A stretch of DNA of 64,000 nt from JBBIWA01 sp037439425 (GTDB lineage Bacteria; Acidobacteriota; Blastocatellia; RBC074), in the NCBI GenBank assembly GCA_037439425.1, contig JBBIWA010000004.1, positions 62,001 through 126,000 of the forward strand, given 5' to 3'. Made by a program: the position numbers and the translations under genes. The notes beneath the pieces are model-generated. The model did not search any database, was not told the DNA's origin, and was given only the letters and a program-made list of their open reading frames with translations. Position 1 is the stretch's first letter, and each line of letters opens with the position of its first letter. Shown piece by piece: positions 8,851-17,859 of this stretch.

Positions 8851-10538
8851 TGAATGTTATTGCTCGAAAGCGTAATGGAGAGTGTGCGCTGGAGCTCGGC
8901 CACTGCCTTGTGGTAATCAGTCAAAGCCTTCAGTTCACGCCCACGCGCGGCTGAGAGCGCATTCTGGCGATCCAGCACAAAGAAGTTGGTCGACTGGCCA
9001 GCCTCGAATTTGCGCTGTTCGCTCTGGTATTGCAGCTCGGCATTGAGGCGAGAATTGCGCGCGGCTTCGACCCGGCGTCTGGCCGTCTCAACGGCTTGCA
9101 GCGCATTGCGGACTTCGACTTCAATGGCTTGCTGAGCGCGCTGACGCTGTAACTCAAGCTGTTTGCCTTCGGCCAGCGTGCGGCCTAGTTGAGCCTCAGC
9201 GGTGCGATTACGCAAGGGCAGGCTGATATTGAGGCCGAAGCGGTAAGCGCGGAACTCGTTTTTGAACAGGTTAGCCAGACTCTGCCCGTAGCCGCCTAGC
9301 AGGAAATCCGGCACTCCGCCAACGGGGAATGAAGGAAGCGGCGGCAGACCGGCCAGCTGGGAGAGCTGATTGACGCGCGCAAACAGCAACGCATTGCTCG
9401 AGGAGATCGGGTTCTCGGCTGCCCGTCGGCTACCTGCCAGACCCACTGTACCGTAGCTGGCGAAGAAGTCCACCTGCGGCTTGGTCTGATCGCGGTAGTA
9501 TTCTTCGTCAATCTTGTTCAATTCAGCGCGCAACCGGAACTGCTCCATCTCCGGTCGATTCTGGAAAGCAAGTTTGAGCGCATCTGCAAGCGACAAACTC
9601 GAGGCTGTCTCCAGCCGTGGCTGCTCGACTGGTTCGATAATTGTGTTCCACATCTCACTGTTGCCTGGCTGAAGCAGGAGCGCTTTGAGCGCATTCTCCG
9701 CGCGCTGGATCGCCTCAGTGGCCGCTTCGGCTTCATCGGTGCGGCGTTCGACTTCGACCCGCGCCGAGATGACATCAACCGGCGCCAGCGTCCCCGCCTC
9801 CACCAATCGCTGGTTGTGCTCAAGCTGGATGCGCGCCAGTTCCGCCGCTTCTTGCTTGATCTGCTGGTCACGGCGAGCAAAGACCAGGTCCCAGTAAGCC
9901 CGTTGCACCTGCGCGATGATCTCAATGGCGCGCTGGCGAAACTGACTGTCGGAAAGGTCCAGCCGCTTCTTTGCGATCTTGATCTGGCGGCGCGCCGGAT
10001 CAATCAGCCGATTGCGCCAGAGCGGTTGTGTGAAAGTAAAATTGAGGCTTGTTGTATACTGAGGATTGAGCGAAATAAACAGGTTTTGCGATGTAGCGCG
10101 ATTGTTGTCGAAGATGCCCTGAATGCTAGCGCCTTGCCAGGGCAAGCGTTGCGTCAAAGTCGTCGTGCTCACCACATTATCGGTCATCAACCGCCCGTTC
10201 TGGCCGCCAGCGAGCAGAGAAGTCACCGGGACAGTCCGCCGATCATAGTAAAAGCTGGTCCCAATAACGGGATCATAAACGCCTTGCGCGGCGCGCCAGT
10301 CGAATTCGTTTAACTGCACGTTGAGGCGCTCAATCTCAATGTCGCGGCTGTTTTCCAGCGCCATCAGGATCGCATCACGCAAAGTGAGCCTCACTCGCTT
10401 GGCGGCATCAACCCCCACGCGCTGCTCAGTTGCCGCTTTGTCTGCGGCTGGTTGGGTCACGGCCTGCGCCTGAATTGCTGGAGCCATCAGCGCGCTGATC
10501 AGAATCGAAGTCAGAAACAAATGCTTAAATCCCATCAT
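8835..10538 (-). CDS. TolC-family outer-membrane efflux protein
   Basis: A 567-residue outer-membrane channel protein with a signal peptide (MMGFKHLFLTSILISALMAPAIQAQA, cleaved after about residue 25). It has two repeated helical/beta-barrel halves typical of OEP proteins: 'LTLRDAILMALENSRDIEIERL' near the start, and a second half beginning 'LSLADALKLAFQNRPEMEQ'. The long helices are rich in Ala, Arg, Glu and Gln. It should form the outer channel of the RND pump encoded just upstream. The ATG at 10538 is chosen because the signal peptide starts there; the frame continues 16 codons further up. It begins 4 bases after the remnant SMR stop. The last codons lie inside a heptad repeat. Confidence 0.9.
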   Translation of the reverse strand: MMGFKHLFLTSILISALMAPAIQAQAVTQPAADKAATEQRVGVDAAKRVRLTLRDAILMALENSRDIEIERLNVQLNEFDWRAAQGVYDPVIGTSFYYDRRTVPVTSLLAGGQNGRLMTDNVVSTTTLTQRLPWQGASIQGIFDNNRATSQNLFISLNPQYTTSLNFTFTQPLWRNRLIDPARRQIKIAKKRLDLSDSQFRQRAIEIIAQVQRAYWDLVFARRDQQIKQEAAELARIQLEHNQRLVEAGTLAPVDVISARVEVERRTDEAEAATEAIQRAENALKALLLQPGNSEMWNTIIEPVEQPRLETASSLSLADALKLAFQNRPEMEQFRLRAELNKIDEEYYRDQTKPQVDFFASYGTVGLAGSRRAAENPISSSNALLFARVNQLSQLAGLPPLPSFPVGGVPDFLLGGYGQSLANLFKNEFRAYRFGLNISLPLRNRTAEAQLGRTLAEGKQLELQRQRAQQAIEVEVRNALQAVETARRRVEAARNSRLNAELQYQSEQRKFEAGQSTNFFVLDRQNALSAARGRELKALTDYHKAVAELQRTLSITLSSNNIQVSSK

Positions 10539-10542
10539 AACA

Positions 10543-10853
10543 CTAATGCTCAGAAGTAAATTTGAGTCCAACGATACCTGCCACAATCAGGACGAGACAG
10601 ATAATCCTTCCCTGGGCTTCACCAAAGAGAAGCCTGCCGAGAAGAGCTGTTTCCGGCTGCGCCGATGCCTGTCCATATGGCATAGGCCGTGCCGACCGGG
10701 AGCGCCTTGAGCGCAGCCGTCAAAGAAGCTTCCCGGCATCGCCACGACTGCTCCCGCCCCAAGCTAGAAGCGGCTGAATCTTTTCGAGAATTTCCAGCCC
10801 CTTGCCCAGCCCGCTTCAAAAAGACCGGCGACGAATGGGTGGCTCCAGGCCAC
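10543..10853 (-). pseudogene. Broken SMR-family (SugE/EmrE-like) efflux gene
   Basis: The 311 bases equal one small-multidrug-resistance gene of about 104 codons, but the frame is interrupted. From GTG at 10853 it reads VAWSHPFVAGLFEAGWARG and continues to FSRF, where a TAG replaces the expected Trp. A frame change near 10721 leads to 'TAALKALPVGTAYAIWTGIGAAG'. An extra A then shifts the frame, and the C-terminus continues as 'TALLGRLLFGEAQ' and 'VLIVAGIVGLKFTSEH' to a TAG at 10543. These are clear SMR motifs for four membrane helices. It sits between the ornithine-cyclodeaminase-like gene and tolC in the efflux operon. The lesions are one stop and at least two indels, so sequencing error alone is unlikely. 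Confidence 0.85.
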
Positions 10854-10861
10854 CGCATCTT

Positions 10862-11824
10862 CTAGAATTCTTTTCCGACGCCACACTCTCTGGCGCGCTG
10901 ATAGACCACTGCGGCAGCGGCGACGTCTTCGAGAGCCAGGCCAAGCGATTTGAAGAGTGTGATCTCTTCCGCACTCGCGCGCCCTGGCATCTCGCCGTTG
11001 ATGACGTAGCGCAACTCGCGCACGCGCTCCCAAGTGAGCAAACCTTTTTCGACGGCGGTGACCAACTCGCCCGCTTCAATCCGCGCCTGGTCGAGAGAAT
11101 CTACCGCAATGAACGACGCACGCTTGATCACTTCGTCATCCAGTTCGCGCCGCAAGATTGAATTGCTGCCTGCTGCGTTGATGTGCACGCCCGCTTTGAG
11201 CCAGGCACCTTCAAGTACCGGTGCGCGTGAAGTCGTGATCGTGATGATTACATCTGCGCCATCGGCGGCCGCTTCAGGTTCCTGGACCGGCTGAATGTTT
11301 GCAAGCTTCAGTTGGGCAGCCATCTCCTCGCAGAACCGCTCGCGGTGTTCGGCCAAGCGGCTGTAGACCTTAACAATCTCGATGTCGCGCACGGCGCAGA
11401 CAGCCTCCAGTTGGCTGCGCGCTTGCCAGCCCGTGCCGTAAATGCCCGCGACTCTGGCATCAGTTCGCGCCAGGTACTTGGTCGCCACGCCGCTGGCTGC
11501 GCCAGTGCGCATCTGGCCTAATTTGTCCGCCTCGATGAAAGCGAGCAGTGCGCCTGAGGAAGCATCGAAGAGACTGACGTAAAAGCGCGCCTTGCCCTGC
11601 GCCACGGTGTAAGCTTTGAGGCCAAGCAGACTTCCGTAAGAGCCAAAGTTAGCGATAGCTCCGCTCATCACCTGCAGCGTCGCGCCGCTGGCGCGCACAC
11701 GTCTCCTGGGTTCATTTGTGGCCTCACCTCGAGCCTGAGATTTGAAGACTGCTTCAACTGCTGCCAATGCATCTTGCATTGTCAGCAACTGAGTGACATC
11801 TTGTTCTGTCAAGTAGATTGGCAT
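10862..11824 (-). CDS. Ornithine cyclodeaminase / mu-crystallin family oxidoreductase
   Basis: A 320-residue NAD(P)-binding protein of the ornithine cyclodeaminase family. This family includes ornithine cyclodeaminase, alanine dehydrogenases of archaea, and ketimine or pyrroline-2-carboxylate reductases. 'LGLKAYT' and 'FDASSGALLAFIEADKLGQMRTGAASGVATKYLAR' match the substrate-binding region, and 'VAGIYGTGWQARSQLEAV' is the Rossmann turn. The substrate cannot be chosen among the family options. It lies between the RND pump and the broken SMR gene on the same strand. A metabolic enzyme in an efflux operon is unexpected, so it may only be co-located. Confidence 0.88.
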   Translation of the reverse strand: MPIYLTEQDVTQLLTMQDALAAVEAVFKSQARGEATNEPRRRVRASGATLQVMSGAIANFGSYGSLLGLKAYTVAQGKARFYVSLFDASSGALLAFIEADKLGQMRTGAASGVATKYLARTDARVAGIYGTGWQARSQLEAVCAVRDIEIVKVYSRLAEHRERFCEEMAAQLKLANIQPVQEPEAAADGADVIITITTSRAPVLEGAWLKAGVHINAAGSNSILRRELDDEVIKRASFIAVDSLDQARIEAGELVTAVEKGLLTWERVRELRYVINGEMPGRASAEEITLFKSLGLALEDVAAAAVVYQRARECGVGKEF

Positions 11825-11984
11825 GGCTGCTGATCGTAGTCAGGTGTAGCGTTGCTACCCACGGCAAAAGAGCCGATTGATTGCGTCTTTCTCAATGGCT
11901 CGGTGATTATCCATCCATCCTTGACAAGGCGTTGCTGGCCGCCTCAGGGAAGAAGTCTTTCGCAGCTATGGTAGTCCCACACCT

Positions 11985-14900
11985 CTACTCGCCAAACAAA
12001 CTCAAAAACGATGAGGTCGCTGTCGCCACTTTTCGCCGCGCCCACGCCATCGTCTCGCTCCACCACATCGCCACGCGCCCCCATATCGTTGAATTGATCG
12101 CGTCATCAAACAATGAATAGGCTACCGGTGTTGCCAGCAATGTGAGCAACAAGCACAGCGTCTGGCCCCCAATCACCACGACCGACGTCGAGCGATTGAT
12201 GCCTGCGCCAGCGCCAGAGCTGACCGCCAGCGGCAGCATGCCCGCAACAAACGCAATTGTGGTCATCAAAATCGGGCGCAACCGGTCGCGGCTTGCTTGA
12301 ATGAGCGCCGCGTGGCGTTCCATCCCTTTGGCCCGCAGGCCATTCGTGTGATCAATCTGCAAAATCGAATTCTTTTTCACCATACCAAAGAGCACTAGCA
12401 AGCCGAGCGCCGTAAACATATTGAACGATTGCCCTGCCACCAGCAGCGAGATAAAGGCAAACGGCGCGCTCAGAGGCAATGCCAGCAGCACGGTTATCGG
12501 ATGGATGAATGACTCAAACTGCGCAGCCAGCACGATGTACATAAAAATGAAGGAGAGGAGAAATGCCATCACAAAGCCGCGCATCGTGCGCCCCAACTCC
12601 TTACTGCGACCAGCTACGCCCGCGACGTAATCCGGCGGCAACTTCATCGCTTTCACTTCCTGGTTCAGGCGCTCTAAGACGGTGCTTTGTGAAAATCCGG
12701 GTTTGAGATTGGCCGTGAGCATGACCTGGCGCTGGCGCGCTACGCGCTCGATTTGGGTAGGGCCGGTCGCTTCTTCCAGGCGGACGAGACTGTCAAGGCC
12801 GACGCTGCCCACACGAGTTGACGGCACGTTAAGCTGGCTGATGCCACTGGCGTCAGTGCGGAAGCCTTCCACAGCGCGCACGTGGACTTCGTATTGCTCG
12901 CCGCCTTCGTTGTAAGTCGAGACTTGCTCGCCGCCGACCAGCAACCGCAAGCTCCGCGCGACATCGGCGATGCTGACGCCCAGGTCAGCCGCCTTAGCGC
13001 GATCGATGTTGGCGCGCAACTCTGGTTTGCCAAGAATGAGCGAGGTGTCGGCATCCACAACGCCCGGTATCTGTTGGAGCTTAGCCAGGAGCTGTTGTGA
13101 ATACGTGCTGAGGCGGTCCAGTTCTGGCCCGCGCAGCATAAAGGAGATGTCGGCATCGGCGCGCCCGCCACCACTGATCACCGCCACCGGATTTACCATC
13201 GGGCGCAGACCCAGCGCCCGATAGCGCGGCAGCACCTGCTCACGTACTATCCCCATAATCTGGAACTGCGAAAGCTCCCGTTCGGTCAGGGGAATGAGCC
13301 GGACATAAATCTTGGCCAGATTCGGCACCCGTTGCGCGTTATCTCCAATTGTGGTGATCGTGTACCTGACGTAAGGTTTAAGTTGAGGCAACTGGCGGAT
13401 CTCGGTGGCGATGCGCTCAGCGATCTCCATTGTGGCTTTTAATGAGGTGCCTTCGGCGGCTCGCAAATTCACTTCAAACTCATCCTGGTCGTCTTGCGGG
13501 AAGAAGTCTTTCCCAACGGAAGTAAACAGCGGATAGATCGAAGCCATAACCAGCATAGCCAGCACCGTCACAACCATGCGATGGCGGAGCGAAAGCTTAA
13601 GCAGCCTGGTATAGTTGCGATCCAGGAGGCGAAACAGAAAGGAATCTTTCGAGGCATGTTTAGTCGGCGCTGGCAGCGGACCGAGGTGGCGGGTCGCCGG
13701 ACTCTCCTCATCGCCCTGGCCTCGTTTCAGCCGCTTCAGCAACCGGGAGCTGAGCATTGGTGTGAGCGTGAAACTCACCAGCAGCGAGACCATAATGGCG
13801 AAGGCCATCGTCAGGCCGATGCTCTTGAAAAACCTGCCGGAGATGCTCGGCATAAAAGCAATCGGCAAGAAGATCACCACAAGCGAAAGCGTCGTCGCCA
13901 TGACCGCTAACCCGATCTCGCGCGTGGCCTCAATCGCCGCCTGGAAGGGCGAGTATCCCTTCTCTTCGATATAGCGGAAGATGTTTTCGAGCACCACAAT
14001 GGCGTCGTCAATCACGATGCCGACCGAAAGCGTCAAACCCAGCATGCTCGGCCCGTTGAGCGTAATGCCCATGTAGTCCATCGCCGCGAAGGTCGAGATG
14101 ATCGAAGTCGGGATTGCAATGGCGGCGATGATCGTCGCGCGCAGGTTTTGCATAAAAAGCAGCACGACCAGCGCGGCCAGCAGCGAGCCGACGATCAAGT
14201 GCTCGCGGATCGCGTGGAAGGAAGCCAGGATGAAGGTTGACTGGTCGCGGACGACATCGAGCGTGTAGCCTGCGGGCAGCACCTTGCGCAGTTCTTCAAG
14301 CCGCTCCTTAACGGCCTGGACCACTTCTACGGTGTTGGTGCCCGACTGGCGGCGCACCTGCAGCAGCAAGGCTGATTTGCCATTGAGCCGCCCGGCAGTC
14401 AATTCATCTTCGATGCCGTCTTCAACGTAACCGACATCAGAGACCTTGATCGGGTAGCCGTTGCGATTGGCGATGACAATATTGTTGAAGTCCTGAACGC
14501 TTTCGAGCCGCCCCAGCGTGCGCAGCGTGAGCGTGCGATCTGGTTGCTCGATACGCCCGCCGGGCACTTCAATGTTTTGCGCTTGCAATGCCTGCACCAC
14601 CTGAATCACTGTCAAGTTGTAAGCGCGCAATTTGTTGCCATCGAGATTGACGTTGATCTGGCGCTTGCGCCCACCAATGATTGAGACCTGGCCGACGCCA
14701 TCGACCGACTCGATCTGGCGGCGCAGCACCTTGTCGGCATACTCGGTGATCTCGCGCACCGAGCGCTGGGAGGCGACCGAGATCGTCATAATCGGCGCGG
14801 CGTCGGGGTCGAGTTTTTCAACCGTCGGCTGCTCAATCTCTCTAGGCAGCAATGGCAGAATCGTGTTGATTTTGTCGCGCACATCCTGCGCCGCTGAGTC

Positions 14901-15206
14901 AAGATCGCGGTCCAGATCGAAGGAGACGAAGACCAGCGAGACGCCTTCTGATGAAATCGAGCGTAGCTCGTCAATGCCGCTGATGGTGTTGACAGCCTCC
15001 TCGATCTTGTCGGTGATTTCGGTCTCGACCTCTTGCGGAGAAGCGCCGGGCAGTCGCGTCGTGACGGTGATGGTTGGAAGTTCGACCCGTGGGAAGCGCT
15101 CAATGGTCAGCCGGTTATAAGAGAAGATCCCAAGCACGGTCAGCGACAGGATCAACATCGTGGCGAAGACCGGGCGGCGGACACAAATTTCAGCTAGTTT
15201 TTGCAT
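11985..15206 (-). CDS. RND multidrug efflux permease (HAE1/AcrB type)
   Basis: A 1073-residue inner-membrane proton-driven pump. The N-terminus 'LAEICVRRPVFATMLILSLTVLGIFSYNRL' is the first helix of AcrB-like proteins. The motif 'GPSMLGLTLSVGIVIDDAIVVLENI' lies in TM4 with the paired Asp residues of the proton relay, and 'GLLVLFGMVKKNSILQIDHTNGLRAKG' is in the C-terminal half. There are two large periplasmic loops. Length is standard for HAE1. It works with the adaptor (15684-16997) and the TolC-like channel (8835-10538). A 477-base gap separates it from the adaptor gene, wider than usual for such pairs. Confidence 0.95.
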   Translation of the reverse strand: MQKLAEICVRRPVFATMLILSLTVLGIFSYNRLTIERFPRVELPTITVTTRLPGASPQEVETEITDKIEEAVNTISGIDELRSISSEGVSLVFVSFDLDRDLDSAAQDVRDKINTILPLLPREIEQPTVEKLDPDAAPIMTISVASQRSVREITEYADKVLRRQIESVDGVGQVSIIGGRKRQINVNLDGNKLRAYNLTVIQVVQALQAQNIEVPGGRIEQPDRTLTLRTLGRLESVQDFNNIVIANRNGYPIKVSDVGYVEDGIEDELTAGRLNGKSALLLQVRRQSGTNTVEVVQAVKERLEELRKVLPAGYTLDVVRDQSTFILASFHAIREHLIVGSLLAALVVLLFMQNLRATIIAAIAIPTSIISTFAAMDYMGITLNGPSMLGLTLSVGIVIDDAIVVLENIFRYIEEKGYSPFQAAIEATREIGLAVMATTLSLVVIFLPIAFMPSISGRFFKSIGLTMAFAIMVSLLVSFTLTPMLSSRLLKRLKRGQGDEESPATRHLGPLPAPTKHASKDSFLFRLLDRNYTRLLKLSLRHRMVVTVLAMLVMASIYPLFTSVGKDFFPQDDQDEFEVNLRAAEGTSLKATMEIAERIATEIRQLPQLKPYVRYTITTIGDNAQRVPNLAKIYVRLIPLTERELSQFQIMGIVREQVLPRYRALGLRPMVNPVAVISGGGRADADISFMLRGPELDRLSTYSQQLLAKLQQIPGVVDADTSLILGKPELRANIDRAKAADLGVSIADVARSLRLLVGGEQVSTYNEGGEQYEVHVRAVEGFRTDASGISQLNVPSTRVGSVGLDSLVRLEEATGPTQIERVARQRQVMLTANLKPGFSQSTVLERLNQEVKAMKLPPDYVAGVAGRSKELGRTMRGFVMAFLLSFIFMYIVLAAQFESFIHPITVLLALPLSAPFAFISLLVAGQSFNMFTALGLLVLFGMVKKNSILQIDHTNGLRAKGMERHAALIQASRDRLRPILMTTIAFVAGMLPLAVSSGAGAGINRSTSVVVIGGQTLCLLLTLLATPVAYSLFDDAINSTIWGRVAMWWSETMAWARRKVATATSSFLSLFGE

Positions 15207-15683
15207 AGTTGGTCCGTGGTTTCTGCTGCTCTGGGCTCGCTTTCAACAGGCACTCGACCTTGATCGTCTATTGACCGGCTTCCCGTTGCCGGGCCCAGAG
15301 AATGCAAGTAAGCATTTAGTGTCAGAGCCAATTCATCAACGATGGGCTCGAGTAGGGCGACTTGCTGTCAAGTTAAAAGGTTGCACCTGTAAGCCCGTCT
15401 TGGCCAATGTTACGTGAGAGCCTCTTGCTACTTTGACGAAACGCCGATTCTCCTGAAAGCTGCCCCGACTAGTCTCTCCAGCAATGTTGGCGCCAATGCT
15501 ATCTGTGGGGCCAACAAGCTGTTTTCTAACCTTTGGCCGATGCCCCCCAGTTGATGACAATGCTCTCATCTCCCAACTTCATCTGTTAACTGATAGACCC
15601 GCAGAGTCTCAAAATTCGTTCTCGCCATATGGTATTGCCCTTTGCCGCCAGCAGCCCCCTCGCTACGAACAAGTGAGCCTAGA
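15207..15683. other. Intergenic gap between adaptor and RND pump genes
   Basis: 477 bases with only short, non-protein-like open frames and no recognised repeat, hairpin with U-tract, or RNA. It may carry an internal promoter for the pump gene, but I see no convincing -35/-10 pair. Confidence 0.5.
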
Positions 15684-16997
15684 CTAATGACTACGGACCA
15701 AGCTACCTTGCTGCAGCTTGTCTAAATTGCTCGTCGCGACGAGTTCGCCAGCTTTGACCCCTTCAGCGATCTCGATCAGATGGCCATCGGTCGCTGCAGT
15801 CTTGACGATGCGCTCGCTAGCGCGGTCATTCTCGATGACGAAAACTTTGCTTAGTCCCGCCGCGGTGGTTATCGCTTCTCGCGGCACCATGACTGCCAGA
15901 GCGTTCTTTTCGATAATCAACTCCGATTTGGCGAACATCCCCGGACGAAGCAGATTATGGGGATTGGCCACTTCGGCTTCGATGGTCAGCGCGCGCGTCC
16001 GTTCATCGAGCGAAGGGCCGATGCGGACTACTTTGCCGCTGAAAGTGCGGTCAGGGAAAGCGTCTATCTGCAGTTCAATCCTCTGTCCGGTGCGCACAGC
16101 AGAAGAGAAGGCTTCGGGAATGTCAGCGCGCAAACGCAGCGGATTGATACGCACGAGCGTCACGATCCTGCCATTGACCGGCAAGTAAGTTCCGCGCGTA
16201 GCATGTTTCTCTTTAACCGCGCCGCTGATGGGTGCGCGCACGATGGTGTCGCTAAGTGACTTGCGCGCCAGATCAACTGCAGCGCGCTGCTGCTCGACGA
16301 TGGCGAGCTGCTGATTGACGGCGTCGCGCGCAGCCTGATAGCGCGCCTGAGCTAGATTGTAATTAGTCAGCGCTTGATCATAGACCGAGCGCGCCACATC
16401 GCCGTTCTCGATCAATCTGGTTACGCGATCGAGTTCTATTCTGGCCCAATCAAGTGAAGCTTTGGCGAGGCGGACCTCAGCATTCTGCTCTGGATCAAAG
16501 CGCTCGCCTTCGCGCATGCCGAGGCGCGCCATAGTTTGTTTGAGCGCGGCTTCGGCCTGTTCGAGTTTTAGTTGCGCGTCGCGCTGGTCAAGCTGCGCGA
16601 TCACCTGTCCTTGTTTGACGTAACTGCCGAAGTCAACATTCAGACTGACCAGTTCACCTGCTATCTGGGCTGAGACCACAACTTCTTCATCGGCCGCCAG
16701 CGAGCCAACTACCTCCACGCGGCGTTCTAGACTGCGAGTGATAGCAGCCACTGTCATCACTTCAACCGGCTGCGGCGCGGCAGGCTGGGCTCCGACGGTG
16801 GTGGCCGGAGCCTCAGGAGCTGCGTTTCGTCGCGCACGGAGGAAGGCCAGAGCAGTGATGATGAGTGCGACGAGCAAGAGCGAGGCCAGGACCCATCTGC
16901 TGAGCCGGCGGGGCCGTGCTTGGGATCGAGGAGCCTGAAGCGTTGCGCTCTGCGGTTCTGCGATTTTAGATTCGAGTATGGAGCTGCGTTCGCTCAT
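15684..16997 (-). CDS. RND efflux periplasmic adaptor (membrane fusion protein)
   Basis: A 437-residue membrane-fusion protein linking the pump to the outer channel. It has a basic N-terminus and a single membrane helix near residues 35-53 (WVLASLLLVALIITALAFL). A lipoyl-like half follows (VVVSAQIAGELVSLNVDFG), then a long coiled-coil hairpin (about 135-250, rich in Ala, Arg, Gln), the second lipoyl half (SDTIVRAPISGAVKEKHAT), and beta-barrel and membrane-proximal domains. It lies 92 bases after tetR and upstream of the RND gene, so it is probably part of the same regulated unit. Confidence 0.93.
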   Translation of the reverse strand: MSERSSILESKIAEPQSATLQAPRSQARPRRLSRWVLASLLLVALIITALAFLRARRNAAPEAPATTVGAQPAAPQPVEVMTVAAITRSLERRVEVVGSLAADEEVVVSAQIAGELVSLNVDFGSYVKQGQVIAQLDQRDAQLKLEQAEAALKQTMARLGMREGERFDPEQNAEVRLAKASLDWARIELDRVTRLIENGDVARSVYDQALTNYNLAQARYQAARDAVNQQLAIVEQQRAAVDLARKSLSDTIVRAPISGAVKEKHATRGTYLPVNGRIVTLVRINPLRLRADIPEAFSSAVRTGQRIELQIDAFPDRTFSGKVVRIGPSLDERTRALTIEAEVANPHNLLRPGMFAKSELIIEKNALAVMVPREAITTAAGLSKVFVIENDRASERIVKTAATDGHLIEIAEGVKAGELVATSNLDKLQQGSLVRSH

Positions 16998-17089
16998 GTA
17001 ATCTACCTCTCGCTGAATGAAATTATTGCGTCCAGGGAAAAGGTCATGACCTATCTGGCAGCGGGTGACCCGTTTCCTCTACTTGCTCT

Positions 17090-17785
17090 CTACGATCTTC
17101 TCCGCTGCCGGGTTCGCCGCGTGGAATTGGCAATCCCGGACAAGAAGATGTCGGTGAAGGCCGCAGCTGCCTGGCGATTAGAGATATTAAGCAGATCGCG
17201 ACCGTAGAGTTTGTTGATCTGAGCATGGTTGATCACCATCCCTAGAAAAGCGCGCACCGCCGTCAACGGATCTATGGGACGGAAGGCGCCGTCGCTGATA
17301 CGCCGTTTGATATAGTCGGCCAGCTTGCGATAATAATGGGTGACCTGGGTGCGAAAGAACATATCGGCCAGTTCGTGCTTTTCTAGCGCGCTATAGAGCA
17401 GCAACGGCATAAATGAGTCATCGCGCTCGTGAAATTCCAGAATGTGAAAAGCGAGCGACTCGAAGACCTGACGGTCGTTGTCCTCGCTCATCGCTTTCCC
17501 CACCACTTCTTCCAGCGCCTGGAGATTGGCCGCACAGGCCTTATGATCGAGGATCGCCGAGTAAAGAGCGCTTTTGGTCGCGAAGTGGCGGAAGATGATG
17601 GCTTCGTTGACGCCCGCCGCCAGCGCGATCTCTTTGGTGGTTGTGCCGCGAAATCCCTTTTGTGAAAAGAGGCCAATCGCGACTTCAACGATTTGCTGGC
17701 GGCGATCTTCAGCGCTCATCCGCACCTGGGCTTTGGCTTGTGATTTCTTCAGTGGCATCTTGAGTTCTTGATCGAATTCCTTCAT
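17090..17785 (-). CDS. TetR/AcrR-family transcriptional repressor of the efflux operon
   Basis: A 231-residue TetR-family regulator. The DNA-binding domain (about 25-75) reads 'RRQQIVEVAIGLFSQKGFRG' and 'TTTKEIALAAGVNEAIIFRHFATKSALYSAIL', with the typical helix-turn-helix and the YxYF-like 'IIFRHF'. The C-terminal domain is the variable ligand-binding and dimer part. It is the first gene of the efflux block. A palindrome 52 bases upstream of the start is a good candidate operator, so autoregulation and control of the pump are likely. An ATG at the tenth codon is an alternative start. Confidence 0.93.
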   Translation of the reverse strand: MKEFDQELKMPLKKSQAKAQVRMSAEDRRQQIVEVAIGLFSQKGFRGTTTKEIALAAGVNEAIIFRHFATKSALYSAILDHKACAANLQALEEVVGKAMSEDNDRQVFESLAFHILEFHERDDSFMPLLLYSALEKHELADMFFRTQVTHYYRKLADYIKRRISDGAFRPIDPLTAVRAFLGMVINHAQINKLYGRDLLNISNRQAAAAFTDIFLSGIANSTRRTRQRRRS

Positions 17786-17833
17786 CCAAAGACGTCAATC
17801 TCATCCGAGGCTCACCTGCGCGCCCACTCGGCT

Positions 17834-17859
17834 GGCAAGTAAGTGTGTGCTTACTTACC
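17834..17859. promoter_or_regulatory. Probable TetR operator palindrome
   Basis: AAGTAAG (17837-17843), TGTGTG, CTTACTT (17850-17856) form a perfect inverted repeat. It extends to 10-base arms with one mismatch over 17834-17859. It sits about 50 bases before the tetR start. Size, symmetry and position fit a TetR-family operator; binding is inferred. Confidence 0.7.

Noticed and set aside
12682..12915. Plus-strand frames inside the RND pump gene
   Set aside because: Shadow frames of a clear 1073-residue minus-strand gene.
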